From the NCBI RefSeq assembly GCF_029223285.1, contig NZ_JARHUJ010000005.1, positions 248,001-312,000 of the forward strand: 64,000 nucleotides of DNA, in the 5' to 3' direction. The notes below the pieces were generated by a model. That model searched no databases, was not told the DNA's origin, and saw only the letters and a list, made by a program, of their open reading frames with translations. Position numbers and translations under genes: made by a program. Source of the DNA: Paraflavitalea sp. CAU 1676. GTDB taxonomy: Bacteria; Bacteroidota; Bacteroidia; Chitinophagales; Chitinophagaceae. This document shows, piece after piece, positions 1 through 8,049 of the stretch; positions within the stretch are counted from its first letter, which is position 1, and the number at the start of each line of letters is the position of its first letter.

Positions 1-1007
1 AGTTCGATTATGAACTGGTGATCGTGACCAACCAGGATGGCTTGGGCACGGCGGCATTTCCGGAAGATACTTTCTGGCCGCTGCACAACTTGGTGATGAA
101 GAGTCTGGAAGGAGAGGGCATTCATTTCAGCGCCACATATATTGACCGGAGTTTTCCCAAAGACAATGCGCCTACCCGTAAGCCCGGTACCGGTATGCTT
201 ACGCAATACCTCAATAATCCGGCTTATGATATCGCCAACTCTTTCGTGATCGGCGACCGTATTACCGATGTACAATTGGCCAAGAACATGGGCTGCAAAG
301 CCATCTGGTTGAACAATGATGCCACGTTGGGTTCCGGAGAGATCAAAGACAAGGTGGCCGAGCTGCAGCCTGTTATTGCTCTGGAAACAACCCTCTGGAG
401 CGATATCTACAAGTTCCTGAAACTGGGCCTGCGCCAGGTAATACACGAACGCAATACCAATGAAACGCAGATCAAGATCGAGCTCAACGTAGATGGCAGC
501 GGAAGGGCGCAGATCGTGACCGGACTGGGTTTCTTCGATCATATGCTGGATCAGATAGCCCGTCATGGTAAAATGGATCTCACCATCCGTTCAAACGGCG
601 ACCTGCACATCGATGAACACCATACCATTGAAGATACCGGCATTGCGTTGGGCGAAGCCTTTGCGCTGGCATTGGCCGATAAGCGGGGCATGGAGCGTTA
701 TGGATTTGCGTTGCCCATGGATGAGGCGGATGCGAAAGTACTGATCGACTTCGGCGGGCGCAACTGGATCGTATGGAATACAGAGTTCAAACGCGAATAT
801 GTGGGCGATATGCCAACCGAGATGTTCTTCCATTTCTTCAAGTCATTCTCCGATGCGGCGAAATGCAACCTAAACATAGAATGCCATGGCGATAATGAGC
901 ATCACAAGATAGAAGCGATCTTCAAGGCCTTTGCAAAAGCCATTAAGATGGCGGTGAAGCGCGATCCGCTCAGCAATTACCTGCCCAGTACAAAGGGGGT
1001 GTTGTAA
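1..1007 (+). CDS. hisB: Bifunctional histidinol-phosphatase / imidazoleglycerol-phosphate dehydratase HisB (5'-truncated by window)
   Basis: Catalyses two histidine-pathway steps: dehydration of imidazoleglycerol phosphate and dephosphorylation of histidinol phosphate. The gene is open at the left edge; codons run in frame from base 3. The visible part starts inside the HAD-type phosphatase domain (VTNQDGLGT, then [14 protein letters not shown]), followed by the dehydratase domain from about ERNTNETQ, with both metal-binding motifs, HHTIEDTG and NEHHKIEA, intact. The N-terminal DxD nucleophile motif lies outside the window. It would normally be followed by hisH, but here the transcription unit ends at a hairpin and hisHAFI lie about 9 kb away behind trpA. 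Identity is secure. Confidence 0.97.
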   Translation, partial: FDYELVIVTNQDGLGTAAFPEDTFWPLHNLVMKSLEGEGIHFSATYIDRSFPKDNAPTRKPGTGMLTQYLNNPAYDIANSFVIGDRITDVQLAKNMGCKAIWLNNDATLGSGEIKDKVAELQPVIALETTLWSDIYKFLKLGLRQVIHERNTNETQIKIELNVDGSGRAQIVTGLGFFDHMLDQIARHGKMDLTIRSNGDLHIDEHHTIEDTGIALGEAFALALADKRGMERYGFALPMDEADAKVLIDFGGRNWIVWNTEFKREYVGDMPTEMFFHFFKSFSDAAKCNLNIECHGDNEHHKIEAIFKAFAKAIKMAVKRDPLSNYLPSTKGVL

Positions 1008-1085
1008 GCGCGGGCATCTTTTCGGGGAAGCAATTCCGGCCGTGCGTCTTGCCCAATGGCCAGACGTCGCGGTTACTGTATACAG

Positions 1086-1141
1086 AAATAGCCTTTAACT
1101 GAAAGCGGACGATGGTGTCCAGTACCAGTTAAAGGCTATTT
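1086..1141. terminator. Strong inverted repeat, probable bidirectional terminator after hisB
   Basis: A 16-bp perfect stem (1086-1101 with 1126-1141) encloses a 24-nt loop. It is followed by a T-rich run on the + strand and preceded by A-rich sequence, so it could terminate both hisB and the convergent GNAT gene. Confidence 0.75.
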
Positions 1142-1160
1142 TATTTTTAGTACCTGATGG

Positions 1161-1442
1161 TCAGGCCAGCACGTCCTGCCATTCTGGTGTGCGGTCCAAT
1201 ACTTTTTTAGCGAAAGGGCAGAGGGGAACGATCTTCAGGTTATTGGTGCGGGCAAATTCCACGCCGGCATACACCAGTTGTTTGCCTACTCCCTTGCCGC
1301 CCAGCGATTCATCTACCTCGGTATGTTCAATGACCATCTTATTGGGCGAAGGTTTGGAATACACCATTTCTGCCAGTATTTTTCCATCCTCTTCCACATA
1401 GAACATGCTCTTAACTTTTCCTTCCTTGTGCTTGATCAACAT
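1161..1442 (-). CDS. Small GNAT N-acetyltransferase (COG2388/YjdJ-like)
   Basis: A 93-residue minimal GCN5-type acetyltransferase. The acetyl-CoA pyrophosphate loop is visible as LGGKGVGKQLV (residues about 47-57), followed by the PLCPFAK segment typical of the short COG2388/NATD1 subgroup. The substrate is unknown. It is convergent with hisB across the hairpin at 1086-1141 and heads a short reverse-strand group lying between hisB and the trp operon. The family assignment is firm, the biological role is not. Confidence 0.85.
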   Translation of the reverse strand: MLIKHKEGKVKSMFYVEEDGKILAEMVYSKPSPNKMVIEHTEVDESLGGKGVGKQLVYAGVEFARTNNLKIVPLCPFAKKVLDRTPEWQDVLA

Positions 1443-1486
1443 GCGACATCATTTGGGTGAATAATCATTTGCGTTGAACGTGCAAT

Positions 1487-2014
1487 TTAATACAATTGCT
1501 TCAGCAGGGCCATGCCTTCGGGCCATAAGCCCAGGTTGGAGGTGCTATTGATATGCCCGTAATCGCCAACATTTACCAGGCGGCTGCCCCAGGCGTCGGC
1601 AAACTGTTGTGCCCTTTCGATGCTCACATACTCGTCGTTGGTGCTGGCTACCGTAATGGACGGAAAGGGCAGCTTATGGAGCGGCATCGGCATAAAGCCA
1701 GTGGTGCCGGGCGGATAACTGGGGGCTTCTACATCGCTGGGGCCTACCAGTAAGGCGCCCTTGATGGTGCGGTCGTAGGCTGTTGCCCATCGTACAATGG
1801 TGCTGCACGCAAGACTATGCCCCACCAGGATCACTTGGTCAAGCGGTTGCTGAGATACTATGCCATCGATTGTTTGGAGCCAGTCCGCGCACACGGGCGT
1901 ATCCCAATCCCGTTGCCGGATGCGGGTAAAGCCGTAGGTCTGTTCCCAATGTGTTTGCCAGTGCTGAGGGCCCGAGTCGTAAAGGCCAGGAAGGATAAAA
2001 ACGATAGGGTTCAT
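1487..2014 (-). CDS. RBBP9/YdeN-family alpha/beta hydrolase
   Basis: A 175-residue serine hydrolase of the RBBP9/YdeN (DUF1234-like) family. The nucleophile elbow is GHSLA (Ser67), with a likely acid at Asp127 (TNDEYV) and His154 (DYGHINS) completing the triad. The N-terminus has the family's ILPGLYDSGPQHWQ stretch. It has no signal peptide and is probably cytoplasmic. Its start codon overlaps the stop of the upstream lipoprotein gene by 4 nt, so the two are probably co-translated. Natural substrate unknown. Confidence 0.85.
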   Translation of the reverse strand: MNPIVFILPGLYDSGPQHWQTHWEQTYGFTRIRQRDWDTPVCADWLQTIDGIVSQQPLDQVILVGHSLACSTIVRWATAYDRTIKGALLVGPSDVEAPSYPPGTTGFMPMPLHKLPFPSITVASTNDEYVSIERAQQFADAWGSRLVNVGDYGHINSTSNLGLWPEGMALLKQLY

Positions 2015-2490
2015 TGCCTAAAGGTAAATCCTTTGGGGGCTTTGAGATCGCCGGCGTCGTACATATTAATGAAAAGGATCACTGGTTTGTCCTGACCTTC
2101 CCAGGTCACTTCATATTTGTCCAGCAGTCCTCCATCGCCCAGTAGCCCATTTTTCGTTTTGAATGGGCAGCAGCTCCCCAGTCGATGGTAACTGATGGTT
2201 TCCCCATTGGGGCCTTGTAAGCCATTTAAGTAGCGTTGTTCGTTTGCTGCCCCATTCATGAGGCCGCCGCCTACCATGATGGGGCTTTTGACGGTGTACC
2301 CATAGGTCGAATCGTCCGTAATTGCGGTGAGTTTAAACGATTTATCGTCGAGCATGGCATAGTCGCGGCTACCAGGGAGTTTCGGATAGCTACTACCTCC
2401 TGCAGATTCGATTTGTGTCTTTTTAGCGCTGCTACAGGCAGTGGCGACCAGCAGCATGGCGAGGGCAATTGTTGTGAGGTTAATTTTCAT
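2011..2490 (-). CDS. Small lipoprotein, conserved Bacteroidota family of unknown function
   Basis: A 159-residue protein with a lipoprotein signal peptide (hydrophobic stretch, then VATAC with the lipidated Cys at residue 19). The mature domain has a GSCCPFKTKNGL motif and ends in a PVILFINMYDAGDLKAP segment. I recognise this as a recurrent Bacteroidota family but know no established function. It is coupled by a 4-nt overlap to the downstream hydrolase. The two vicinal Cys residues could be a disulfide or metal site (inference). Confidence 0.7.
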   Translation of the reverse strand: MKINLTTIALAMLLVATACSSAKKTQIESAGGSSYPKLPGSRDYAMLDDKSFKLTAITDDSTYGYTVKSPIMVGGGLMNGAANEQRYLNGLQGPNGETISYHRLGSCCPFKTKNGLLGDGGLLDKYEVTWEGQDKPVILFINMYDAGDLKAPKGFTFRQ

Positions 2491-2625
2491 GTAAGGTGTG
2501 TTTAGGTGTATAGATGCAGTATCCGGGTAATTTACATAACGCTGATACCAGTTTATTCTGCGGTGATAGTCTATCGATCTTGTATTTTTTTTGGAATAAT
2601 CGATTTGCTACCGCATATTTGCAAT

Positions 2626-2688
2626 ATGGTACTGAACAAACAAAATAATCAGTGGTGGTGGCATACAAACTCTATCCGGGGCTTGTAA
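2626..2688 (+). CDS. trpL: trp operon leader peptide
   Basis: A 20-codon ORF reading MVLNKQNNQWWWHTNSIRGL. Trp is codons 10-12, three consecutive TGG at 2653-2661. It ends 106 nt before trpE and just upstream of a terminator hairpin, exactly as expected for a ribosome-stalling leader peptide. The last codons (Arg-Gly-Leu) contain the CGGGGC element that can pair with the left arm of the terminator. Too short for ordinary gene callers. Three Trp codons in a 20-residue ORF at this position are very unlikely by chance. Confidence 0.88.
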   Translation: MVLNKQNNQWWWHTNSIRGL

Positions 2689-2722
2689 CGCTGCTATTGT
2701 TGTTTATGACACTATATTCAGG

Positions 2723-2749
2723 GCCCCGATGTACAATCGGGGCTTTTTT
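2723..2749 (+). terminator. Intrinsic terminator of the trp attenuator
   Basis: An 8-bp perfect stem (2723-2730 with 2736-2743), a 5-nt loop (GTACA) and six T residues at 2744-2749. It lies between the leader peptide stop and the trpE start, so it acts ahead of the operon rather than behind a gene. Confidence 0.88.
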
Positions 2750-2794
2750 ATTTTATTCTTTATCAATCATTAATTTCTTTTCGAGGGACCAGGC

Positions 2795-4213
2795 ATGAAA
2801 AAAATAGCTATTCAGACGAACTGTAAAAAAATGCTGGCCGATGTGTACACTCCTGTTGGTATCTACCTGCGTGTGCGGGATCGATTCAGGGATACCGTGC
2901 TGCTGGAAAGCACCGATCACCATGCGGCCGATAACAGTTATTCCTTCATTTGTATCAATGCCATCGCGGGTATGGAGATCACTTCCACCCGTAGCATCGA
3001 ATTCAAGTGGCCTGGCGAAAAACCCGAAAAGATAGCCGTGAACAATGTACAGGAAGTGCCGCAATTGCTGTGGAACTTCATGCAGCGCTTTGAAGTAAGC
3101 GGCGCCTCCACCAAGGAAAGCCGTTTTGCCCAGGGCCTGTACGGCTACACTACTTTCGATGCCGTTCAGTTCTTCGATACCATCGGGTTGAAATCGGGCG
3201 CCACGACGCCGGATATTCCTCTGATGCGCTATCGCCTGTACCAATACGTGATCGTTATCAATCATTACAAAGACGAGCTGTTCATTTGTGAGAATGTGGT
3301 CAATGGGCTCGATAGCGAACTGTCGGTGGTAGAATCCCTGATCCGTAGCAAGGACGTTCCGGTCTATCCCTTTAAGCCATTGGGCGAGGAGATCTCGAAT
3401 ATGACCGATGAAGCTTACCGCGACATGGTGACCAAAGGTATCCAGAGCTGCTTCCGGGGCGATGTGTTCCAGATCGTATTGAGCCGTCGCTTCCAGCAAT
3501 CCTTCCGGGGTGATGAGTTCAATGTATATCGCGCGCTTCGCAGCATCAACCCTTCTCCTTATCTCTTCTTCTTCGATTACGGCGATTATAAACTACTCGG
3601 CTCTTCTCCCGAATCACAGATACTTATTCAACAGGGCAGAGCGGTGGTACACCCCATTGCAGGCACCTTCAAACGTACCGGCGATGATGAGACCGATAAG
3701 CTGGAAGCCGACCGTTTGCTGAAAGATGCCAAAGAGAACGCTGAACACGTGATGCTGGTTGACCTGGCACGCAATGACCTCAGCCGAGTTTGTGATGAGG
3801 TGGTCGTAGAGCATTACCGCGAAGTACAATATTACAGTCACGTGATCCACCTGGTGAGTGAAGTGACGGGAAAAGTGCGGCCCAACGCCAATCCTTTTGA
3901 ACTGATGGCGAAGACCTTCCCGGCTGGTACGCTTAGTGGTGCGCCTAAGTTCAGGGCGATGGAGCTCATCGATTCGTATGAGCCCACTACCCGCAGCTAT
4001 TACGGAGGTGCTATTGGCTTTATGGGCTTCGATGGAACCTGTGTGCACGCGATCATGATCCGCACCTTCCTGAGCCGGCAGAACACACTGTTTTACCAGG
4101 CAGGTGCAGGCGTGGTAGCTGCCAGCAAACCCGAAAGCGAATTGCAGGAAGTAAATAACAAACTGGGAGCTTTAAAGAAAGCGATCGTTTTTGCGGAAGA
4201 GATCTCGAAGTAA
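2795..4213 (+). CDS. trpE: Anthranilate synthase component I
   Basis: Converts chorismate and ammonia (from TrpG) to anthranilate, the committed step of tryptophan synthesis. The 472-residue length is normal. It shows the N-terminal LLES motif (residues 36-39) of the Trp feedback site, then chorismate-binding core motifs: GSSPES, PIAGTFKRTGDD, DLARNDLSRV and FPAGTLSGAPK. The PIAGT and LSGAPK motifs separate it from aminodeoxychorismate synthase less well than context does, but trpG-D-C-F follow directly. The ATG at 2795 gives the family-typical N-terminus. It is first in the operon, under the attenuator. Confidence 0.97.
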   Translation: MKKIAIQTNCKKMLADVYTPVGIYLRVRDRFRDTVLLESTDHHAADNSYSFICINAIAGMEITSTRSIEFKWPGEKPEKIAVNNVQEVPQLLWNFMQRFEVSGASTKESRFAQGLYGYTTFDAVQFFDTIGLKSGATTPDIPLMRYRLYQYVIVINHYKDELFICENVVNGLDSELSVVESLIRSKDVPVYPFKPLGEEISNMTDEAYRDMVTKGIQSCFRGDVFQIVLSRRFQQSFRGDEFNVYRALRSINPSPYLFFFDYGDYKLLGSSPESQILIQQGRAVVHPIAGTFKRTGDDETDKLEADRLLKDAKENAEHVMLVDLARNDLSRVCDEVVVEHYREVQYYSHVIHLVSEVTGKVRPNANPFELMAKTFPAGTLSGAPKFRAMELIDSYEPTTRSYYGGAIGFMGFDGTCVHAIMIRTFLSRQNTLFYQAGAGVVAASKPESELQEVNNKLGALKKAIVFAEEISK

Positions 4214-4307
4214 TGGCTGTATACAACCCGCAGCAACGGATTAAATGAAAGAGGCAGCAGGAACAGGAGAGGAGCAGGCAGTACTAAACATTTAAAAAAC
4301 TCAAACA

Positions 4308-4880
4308 TTGGCCCGGATATTAGTTTTTGACAATTACGATTCTTTCACCTACAACCTGGTGCACCTGGTAGAAAAGATACTGCACCAGAAAGTAGAGGTG
4401 TTTCGCAATGACCAGATCCCTTTGGAGAAAGTAAAAGATTACGATAAGATCATTCTTTCACCCGGTCCGGGTATACCGGAAGAAGCCGGCTTGTTGCTGC
4501 CGCTCCTGAAAGAGTACGCAGCCACCAAATCCATCCTGGGTGTATGCCTTGGGCACCAGGCCATCGGCCAATCCTTTGGCGGCAAGCTGGTGAACCTGAG
4601 TACCGTGTACCATGGCGTAGCTACACCCTGCCAGATCATCGACGCCAAGGCGCCGTTGTTCAAAGACATGCCTGCTGAAATTGAAGTGGGCCGTTATCAC
4701 AGCTGGGTGATCAGCGAAGAAGGTTTCCCAAAAGAACTGGAGGTTACTGCGCGCGATGCCAACAATTTCATCATGGCGCTGCAGCATAAGCAATACGATG
4801 TACAGGGCGTGCAGTTCCATCCCGAAAGTGTATTGACCCCCATGGGCGAACAAATATTACGTAACTGGTTGAAAAACTAA
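4308..4880 (+). CDS. trpG: Anthranilate synthase component II (glutamine amidotransferase)
   Basis: A class I glutamine amidotransferase supplying ammonia to TrpE. The triad is visible: Cys80 in GVCLGHQ, His171 and Glu173 in VQFHPES. The SPGPGIPEEAG oxyanion-region motif is also present. It is 190 residues, a stand-alone subunit not fused to TrpD. The start is a TTG at 4308; no in-frame ATG lies at the conserved N-terminus (ARILVFDNYDSFTYNLV), so TTG is the best choice. Only 2 nt separate its stop from trpD. TrpG could also serve aminodeoxychorismate synthase, as in some bacteria (inference). Confidence 0.96.
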   Translation: MARILVFDNYDSFTYNLVHLVEKILHQKVEVFRNDQIPLEKVKDYDKIILSPGPGIPEEAGLLLPLLKEYAATKSILGVCLGHQAIGQSFGGKLVNLSTVYHGVATPCQIIDAKAPLFKDMPAEIEVGRYHSWVISEEGFPKELEVTARDANNFIMALQHKQYDVQGVQFHPESVLTPMGEQILRNWLKN

Positions 4881-4882
4881 GT

Positions 4883-5875
4883 ATGAAAAAGATACTACAA
4901 CTGTTGTTTGAACACAAGACGCTCAGCCGGGCCACTGCTAAAGAAGTGCTGGTGAATATCGGTAAGGGGATATACAACGAGCATGAAGTAACGGCCTTCA
5001 TGACCGTATACCTGATGCGCAGCATCACCATCGAAGAACTGCAGGGTTTTCAGGATGCCTTGCTCGAGTTGTGTGTGCCGGTCGATCTCAACGGACATGC
5101 TACCATCGATATCGTAGGTACCGGCGGCGATGGCAAGAATACGTTCAATATCTCTACCCTGGCCTGTTTTATCGTGGCTGGTACTGGTCAAAAGGTGTCC
5201 AAGCACGGCAACTACGGCGCTACTTCCATCAGCGGTGCATCGAATGTGATGGAACAGCTGGGTTATAAATTCAAGAACGATCCGGCACAACTGAAACGGG
5301 AAGTAGAGGAAGCAAACATATGTTTCTTACACGCGCCCCTGTTTCATCCCGCATTGAAAACGGTAGCCCCCATCCGTAAAAACCTGGGTGTGCGTACCTT
5401 CTTCAATATGCTGGGGCCAATGGTGAACCCCGCCGCCCCCGCCTTTCAACTGGTAGGTGTGTACAGCCTCGAGATGGCGCGCATCTACAACTACCTGTTG
5501 CAGCAAAACGACAAAGCCTTTACGATCATCCATGGTCTGGATGGTTACGATGAAATATCCCTTACCAATGATACCAAAGTGATCACCAATGCCGGTGAGC
5601 GGGTGATGACGCCCGAACAACTGGGCAAGCGCATGGTATCGGCAACTGATATATTGGGTGGCAATTCAGTAGAGGAGAGTGCCAAAATATTCCTGACGAT
5701 ACTGGATGGCAAAGGCAGCTGGGCACAAAATGCCGTGGTGCTGGCCAATGCCGCGATGGCACTGCACTGTACCGGTAACTTCAAGAAGTATGATGATGCC
5801 TATGCGGCGGCGGTCGATAGCCTGGAAAGCGGCAAGGCAAGGGCCGCATTGAGCAAACTGGTAGCTTTGCAATAA
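4883..5875 (+). CDS. trpD: Anthranilate phosphoribosyltransferase
   Basis: Transfers the phosphoribosyl group of PRPP to anthranilate. The PRPP-binding motif GTGGDGKNTFNIST is at residues 79-92, followed by KHGNYGATSISGASNVMEQLG, which is diagnostic of TrpD. The length of 330 residues is typical of monofunctional TrpD. It starts 2 nt after trpG, consistent with translational coupling of the pair. It is cytoplasmic. No anomalies were seen. Confidence 0.97.
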   Translation: MKKILQLLFEHKTLSRATAKEVLVNIGKGIYNEHEVTAFMTVYLMRSITIEELQGFQDALLELCVPVDLNGHATIDIVGTGGDGKNTFNISTLACFIVAGTGQKVSKHGNYGATSISGASNVMEQLGYKFKNDPAQLKREVEEANICFLHAPLFHPALKTVAPIRKNLGVRTFFNMLGPMVNPAAPAFQLVGVYSLEMARIYNYLLQQNDKAFTIIHGLDGYDEISLTNDTKVITNAGERVMTPEQLGKRMVSATDILGGNSVEESAKIFLTILDGKGSWAQNAVVLANAAMALHCTGNFKKYDDAYAAAVDSLESGKARAALSKLVALQ

Positions 5876-5922
5876 AATGCCGGCGCGTTGAGCCCCGGTT
5901 AATACATACAACACACGGATTC

Positions 5923-6702
5923 ATGAATATTCTGGACAAGATCATAGCGCACAAAAGAATAGAGGTAGCGGAAAGGAAGAAAGCCATGAGTACGGCCGAA
6001 CTGGAGAAGAGCCCTGCATTTACCCGCCGGGTATTGTCACTGAAAGAGTTTCTGTTGAATGATGAGAAGACGGGCATCATTGCTGAATTCAAGCGTAAGT
6101 CGCCCTCGAAGGGAGTGATCAATGGAAACGCCGATGTAGTGGAAGTAACCAGCGCTTACACAAAGTTTGGCGCATCGGGTTTGTCGGTGCTGACAGATAC
6201 CGAATTCTTTGGCGGCAGTACGGAAGACCTGATCAAGGCACGGGTGAACCAGATCCCCATCCTGAGAAAGGAGTTTATCATTGACGAATACCAGATCGTA
6301 GAAGCAAGGGCCATGGGAGCCGATGTGATATTGCTGATCGCAGCCTGCCTGACACCAGCTGACGTGAAGCGATTGGCTACTTTTGCCCAAAGCCTGCAAC
6401 TGGAAGTATTGCTCGAACTGCACGATGAAGAAGAGTTGGGCCATATTTGCGATGAAACGGAGCTGGTAGGTATCAATAACCGCAACCTCAAGACCTTTGT
6501 GGTGGATATTGAAAGAAGCCTGGCTATGGCGCAACGCATCCCCACCGGGAAAGTGAAAGTGGCCGAAAGCGGGATCTCTTCGGTAGAGAACATCCGGCTG
6601 TTCCGCGACAACGGTTTCCGGGGTTTCCTGATCGGGGAGAATTTTATGAAAGAACCTAACCCCGCCAAGGCATTTGAGCAGTTTGTGCAGTCGATGTACT
6701 AA
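5923..6702 (+). CDS. trpC: Indole-3-glycerol phosphate synthase
   Basis: Closes the indole ring from carboxyphenylamino-deoxyribulose phosphate. It is a (beta/alpha)8 barrel of 259 residues with the family motifs IIAEFKRKSPSKG (residues 52-64), LRKEFIID with the catalytic Lys, LVGINNRNLKTF, VAESGI and GFLIGENFM near the C-terminus. It is monofunctional, not fused to TrpF. A 47-nt spacer precedes it and 68 nt follow before trpF, with no terminator hairpin visible in either. Confidence 0.97.
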   Translation: MNILDKIIAHKRIEVAERKKAMSTAELEKSPAFTRRVLSLKEFLLNDEKTGIIAEFKRKSPSKGVINGNADVVEVTSAYTKFGASGLSVLTDTEFFGGSTEDLIKARVNQIPILRKEFIIDEYQIVEARAMGADVILLIAACLTPADVKRLATFAQSLQLEVLLELHDEEELGHICDETELVGINNRNLKTFVVDIERSLAMAQRIPTGKVKVAESGISSVENIRLFRDNGFRGFLIGENFMKEPNPAKAFEQFVQSMY

Positions 6703-6770
6703 ATGATGGAACACCGCATGCAGACGCGGTTGTTTGCCGATTAACACTAACACTTAAAATCGAATGACCC

Positions 6771-7403
6771 ATGAGAGTAAAAGTCTGCGGTATGACGCAA
6801 CCCGACCAGGTAGATCAGCTGGCTGGTTTGGGAGCAACGTTTGCCGGCTTTATTTTTTATCCTAAGAGTCCGCGGTATGTGTTCAAGCACATGACGATTA
6901 CACAGATCCGCAAGGTGAACAACATCAATAAAGTAGGGGTGTTTGTCAACTCGTCGATCGAGGAAGTACTGCACCTGGTAGATGAATGCCGCCTGCACAT
7001 GGTGCAGCTGCATGGCGATGAATCGCCGAAGTTCTGTGAAAAGATCGCCGACTATGTTTCGGTGGTCAAAGCCTTCAGATTGAGCGACAACGATAGTGTA
7101 GACTGGATGATCCGCCCTTATATGGATGTATGCGATATGTTCATGTTCGACACCATGGGAGCCGGCTATGGCGGCACCGGCAAGAAATTCGATTGGAGCG
7201 TGTTGAAGAACAGTTCCATCGGCAAACCCTTCTTCCTCAGCGGCGGTATTGAGCCAGGCGATGAAGCAGAGTTGAAAGCCTTTGAACAACAACCTGTAGC
7301 CAAAGCCTTATTTGCCATCGATATCAACAGCAAGTTCGAAGTAAGTCCCGGTGTCAAGGACATGGAAAAGCTGCGGCCTTTTATCGAACACATGAAGCAG
7401 TAA
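6771..7403 (+). CDS. trpF: Phosphoribosylanthranilate isomerase
   Basis: Amadori isomerisation of phosphoribosylanthranilate. The family start KVCGMT carries the catalytic Cys6, and the general acid Asp127 sits in MFDTMGAGYGGTGKKFDW. VGVFVNSS and MVQLHGDESP are also present, and a C-terminal SPGVKD segment closes the phosphate site. It is 210 residues and monofunctional. It lies fifth in the operon. Its mechanistic relative HisA lies in the same transcription unit, four kilobases downstream. Confidence 0.97.
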   Translation: MRVKVCGMTQPDQVDQLAGLGATFAGFIFYPKSPRYVFKHMTITQIRKVNNINKVGVFVNSSIEEVLHLVDECRLHMVQLHGDESPKFCEKIADYVSVVKAFRLSDNDSVDWMIRPYMDVCDMFMFDTMGAGYGGTGKKFDWSVLKNSSIGKPFFLSGGIEPGDEAELKAFEQQPVAKALFAIDINSKFEVSPGVKDMEKLRPFIEHMKQ

Positions 7404-7428
7404 TAAGAACCGGGCAACAAAATAAATT

Positions 7429-7947
7429 ATGATCAGCATTCGGATAGCGGAGGAAACAGACCTCCCGGAAATATTGACGATCTACAATGACATTATTGTA
7501 AACACCACAGCCGTGTATGATTACAACGCCCATACGCCGGCCATGCGCAAGCAGTGGTGGGATACCAAAGTGCAGCAGGGCTTCCCTGTTTTTGTAGCCG
7601 TGGAAGATGGAAAAGTAGTAGGATTTAGTTCGATCGGTCCCTTCAGGGCCTGGGCGGCCTACAAATATTCAGTAGAGAACTCGATATATGTGGCGGCCGA
7701 TCAGCGTGGTAAAGGAATTGGCAAGCTGCTGATGCCACCACTCATCGAAGCAGCCCGCCAACTGAATATGCATACCATCCTGGCCGGCATCGATGCCAGC
7801 AATGACGCGAGTGTTAAACTGCATGAAAGTTTCGGATTTAAAGAAGTGGCGCTGTTCAGGGAAGTGGGATACAAGTTTGGCAAGTGGCTCGACCTGAAAT
7901 TCCTCCAGCTGGTATTGGAAACACCGGCAAACCCCATCGAACAGTAA
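7429..7947 (+). CDS. GNAT acetyltransferase (phosphinothricin acetyltransferase/YncA-like) inside the trp operon
   Basis: A 172-residue GCN5-type acetyltransferase of the PAT/YncA subgroup. It has the N-terminal IRIAEETDLPEILTIYNDII, the acetyl-CoA loop ADQRGKGIGKLLM, and a C-terminal ASNDASVKLHESFGF segment in which the ligand-binding Asn and Ser are conserved. Relatives acetylate phosphinothricin, methionine sulfoximine or amino-acid analogues. It starts 25 nt after trpF and is followed by trpB on the same strand, so it is a true operon member. A role in tryptophan physiology is unproven; detoxification of an amino compound is the family default. Confidence 0.85.
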   Translation: MISIRIAEETDLPEILTIYNDIIVNTTAVYDYNAHTPAMRKQWWDTKVQQGFPVFVAVEDGKVVGFSSIGPFRAWAAYKYSVENSIYVAADQRGKGIGKLLMPPLIEAARQLNMHTILAGIDASNDASVKLHESFGFKEVALFREVGYKFGKWLDLKFLQLVLETPANPIEQ

Positions 7948-8049
7948 CCGACGCATATTTGATAACGATAGCTGTGTTTCGACGTTGCAGCCAGGGTGAT
8001 CAGAAGCCCATTGTAACGACCAGGCGCAGGAACAATAAATAGTTGAATC

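Larger units (their letters stand above)
2626..2749 (+). promoter_or_regulatory. Ribosome-mediated trp transcription attenuator
   Basis: Segment CGGGGC at 2677-2682, inside the leader ORF, is complementary to GCCCCG at 2723-2728. That same GCCCCG is the left arm of a terminator closed by CGGGGC at 2738-2743. The two pairings are mutually exclusive. A ribosome stalled at the Trp codons (2653-2661) leaves 2677-2682 free to form the antiterminator, while one reaching the stop at 2686-2688 covers it and lets the terminator form. The mechanism is inferred from the classical trp attenuation model. A Bacteroidota leader motif of this type (Bacteroid-trp) has been described, from memory. Confidence 0.82.

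Noticed and set aside
2753-3499. 248-codon reverse open frame over trpE
   Set aside because: Antisense of a conserved catalytic gene and overlapping the leader; no supporting features.
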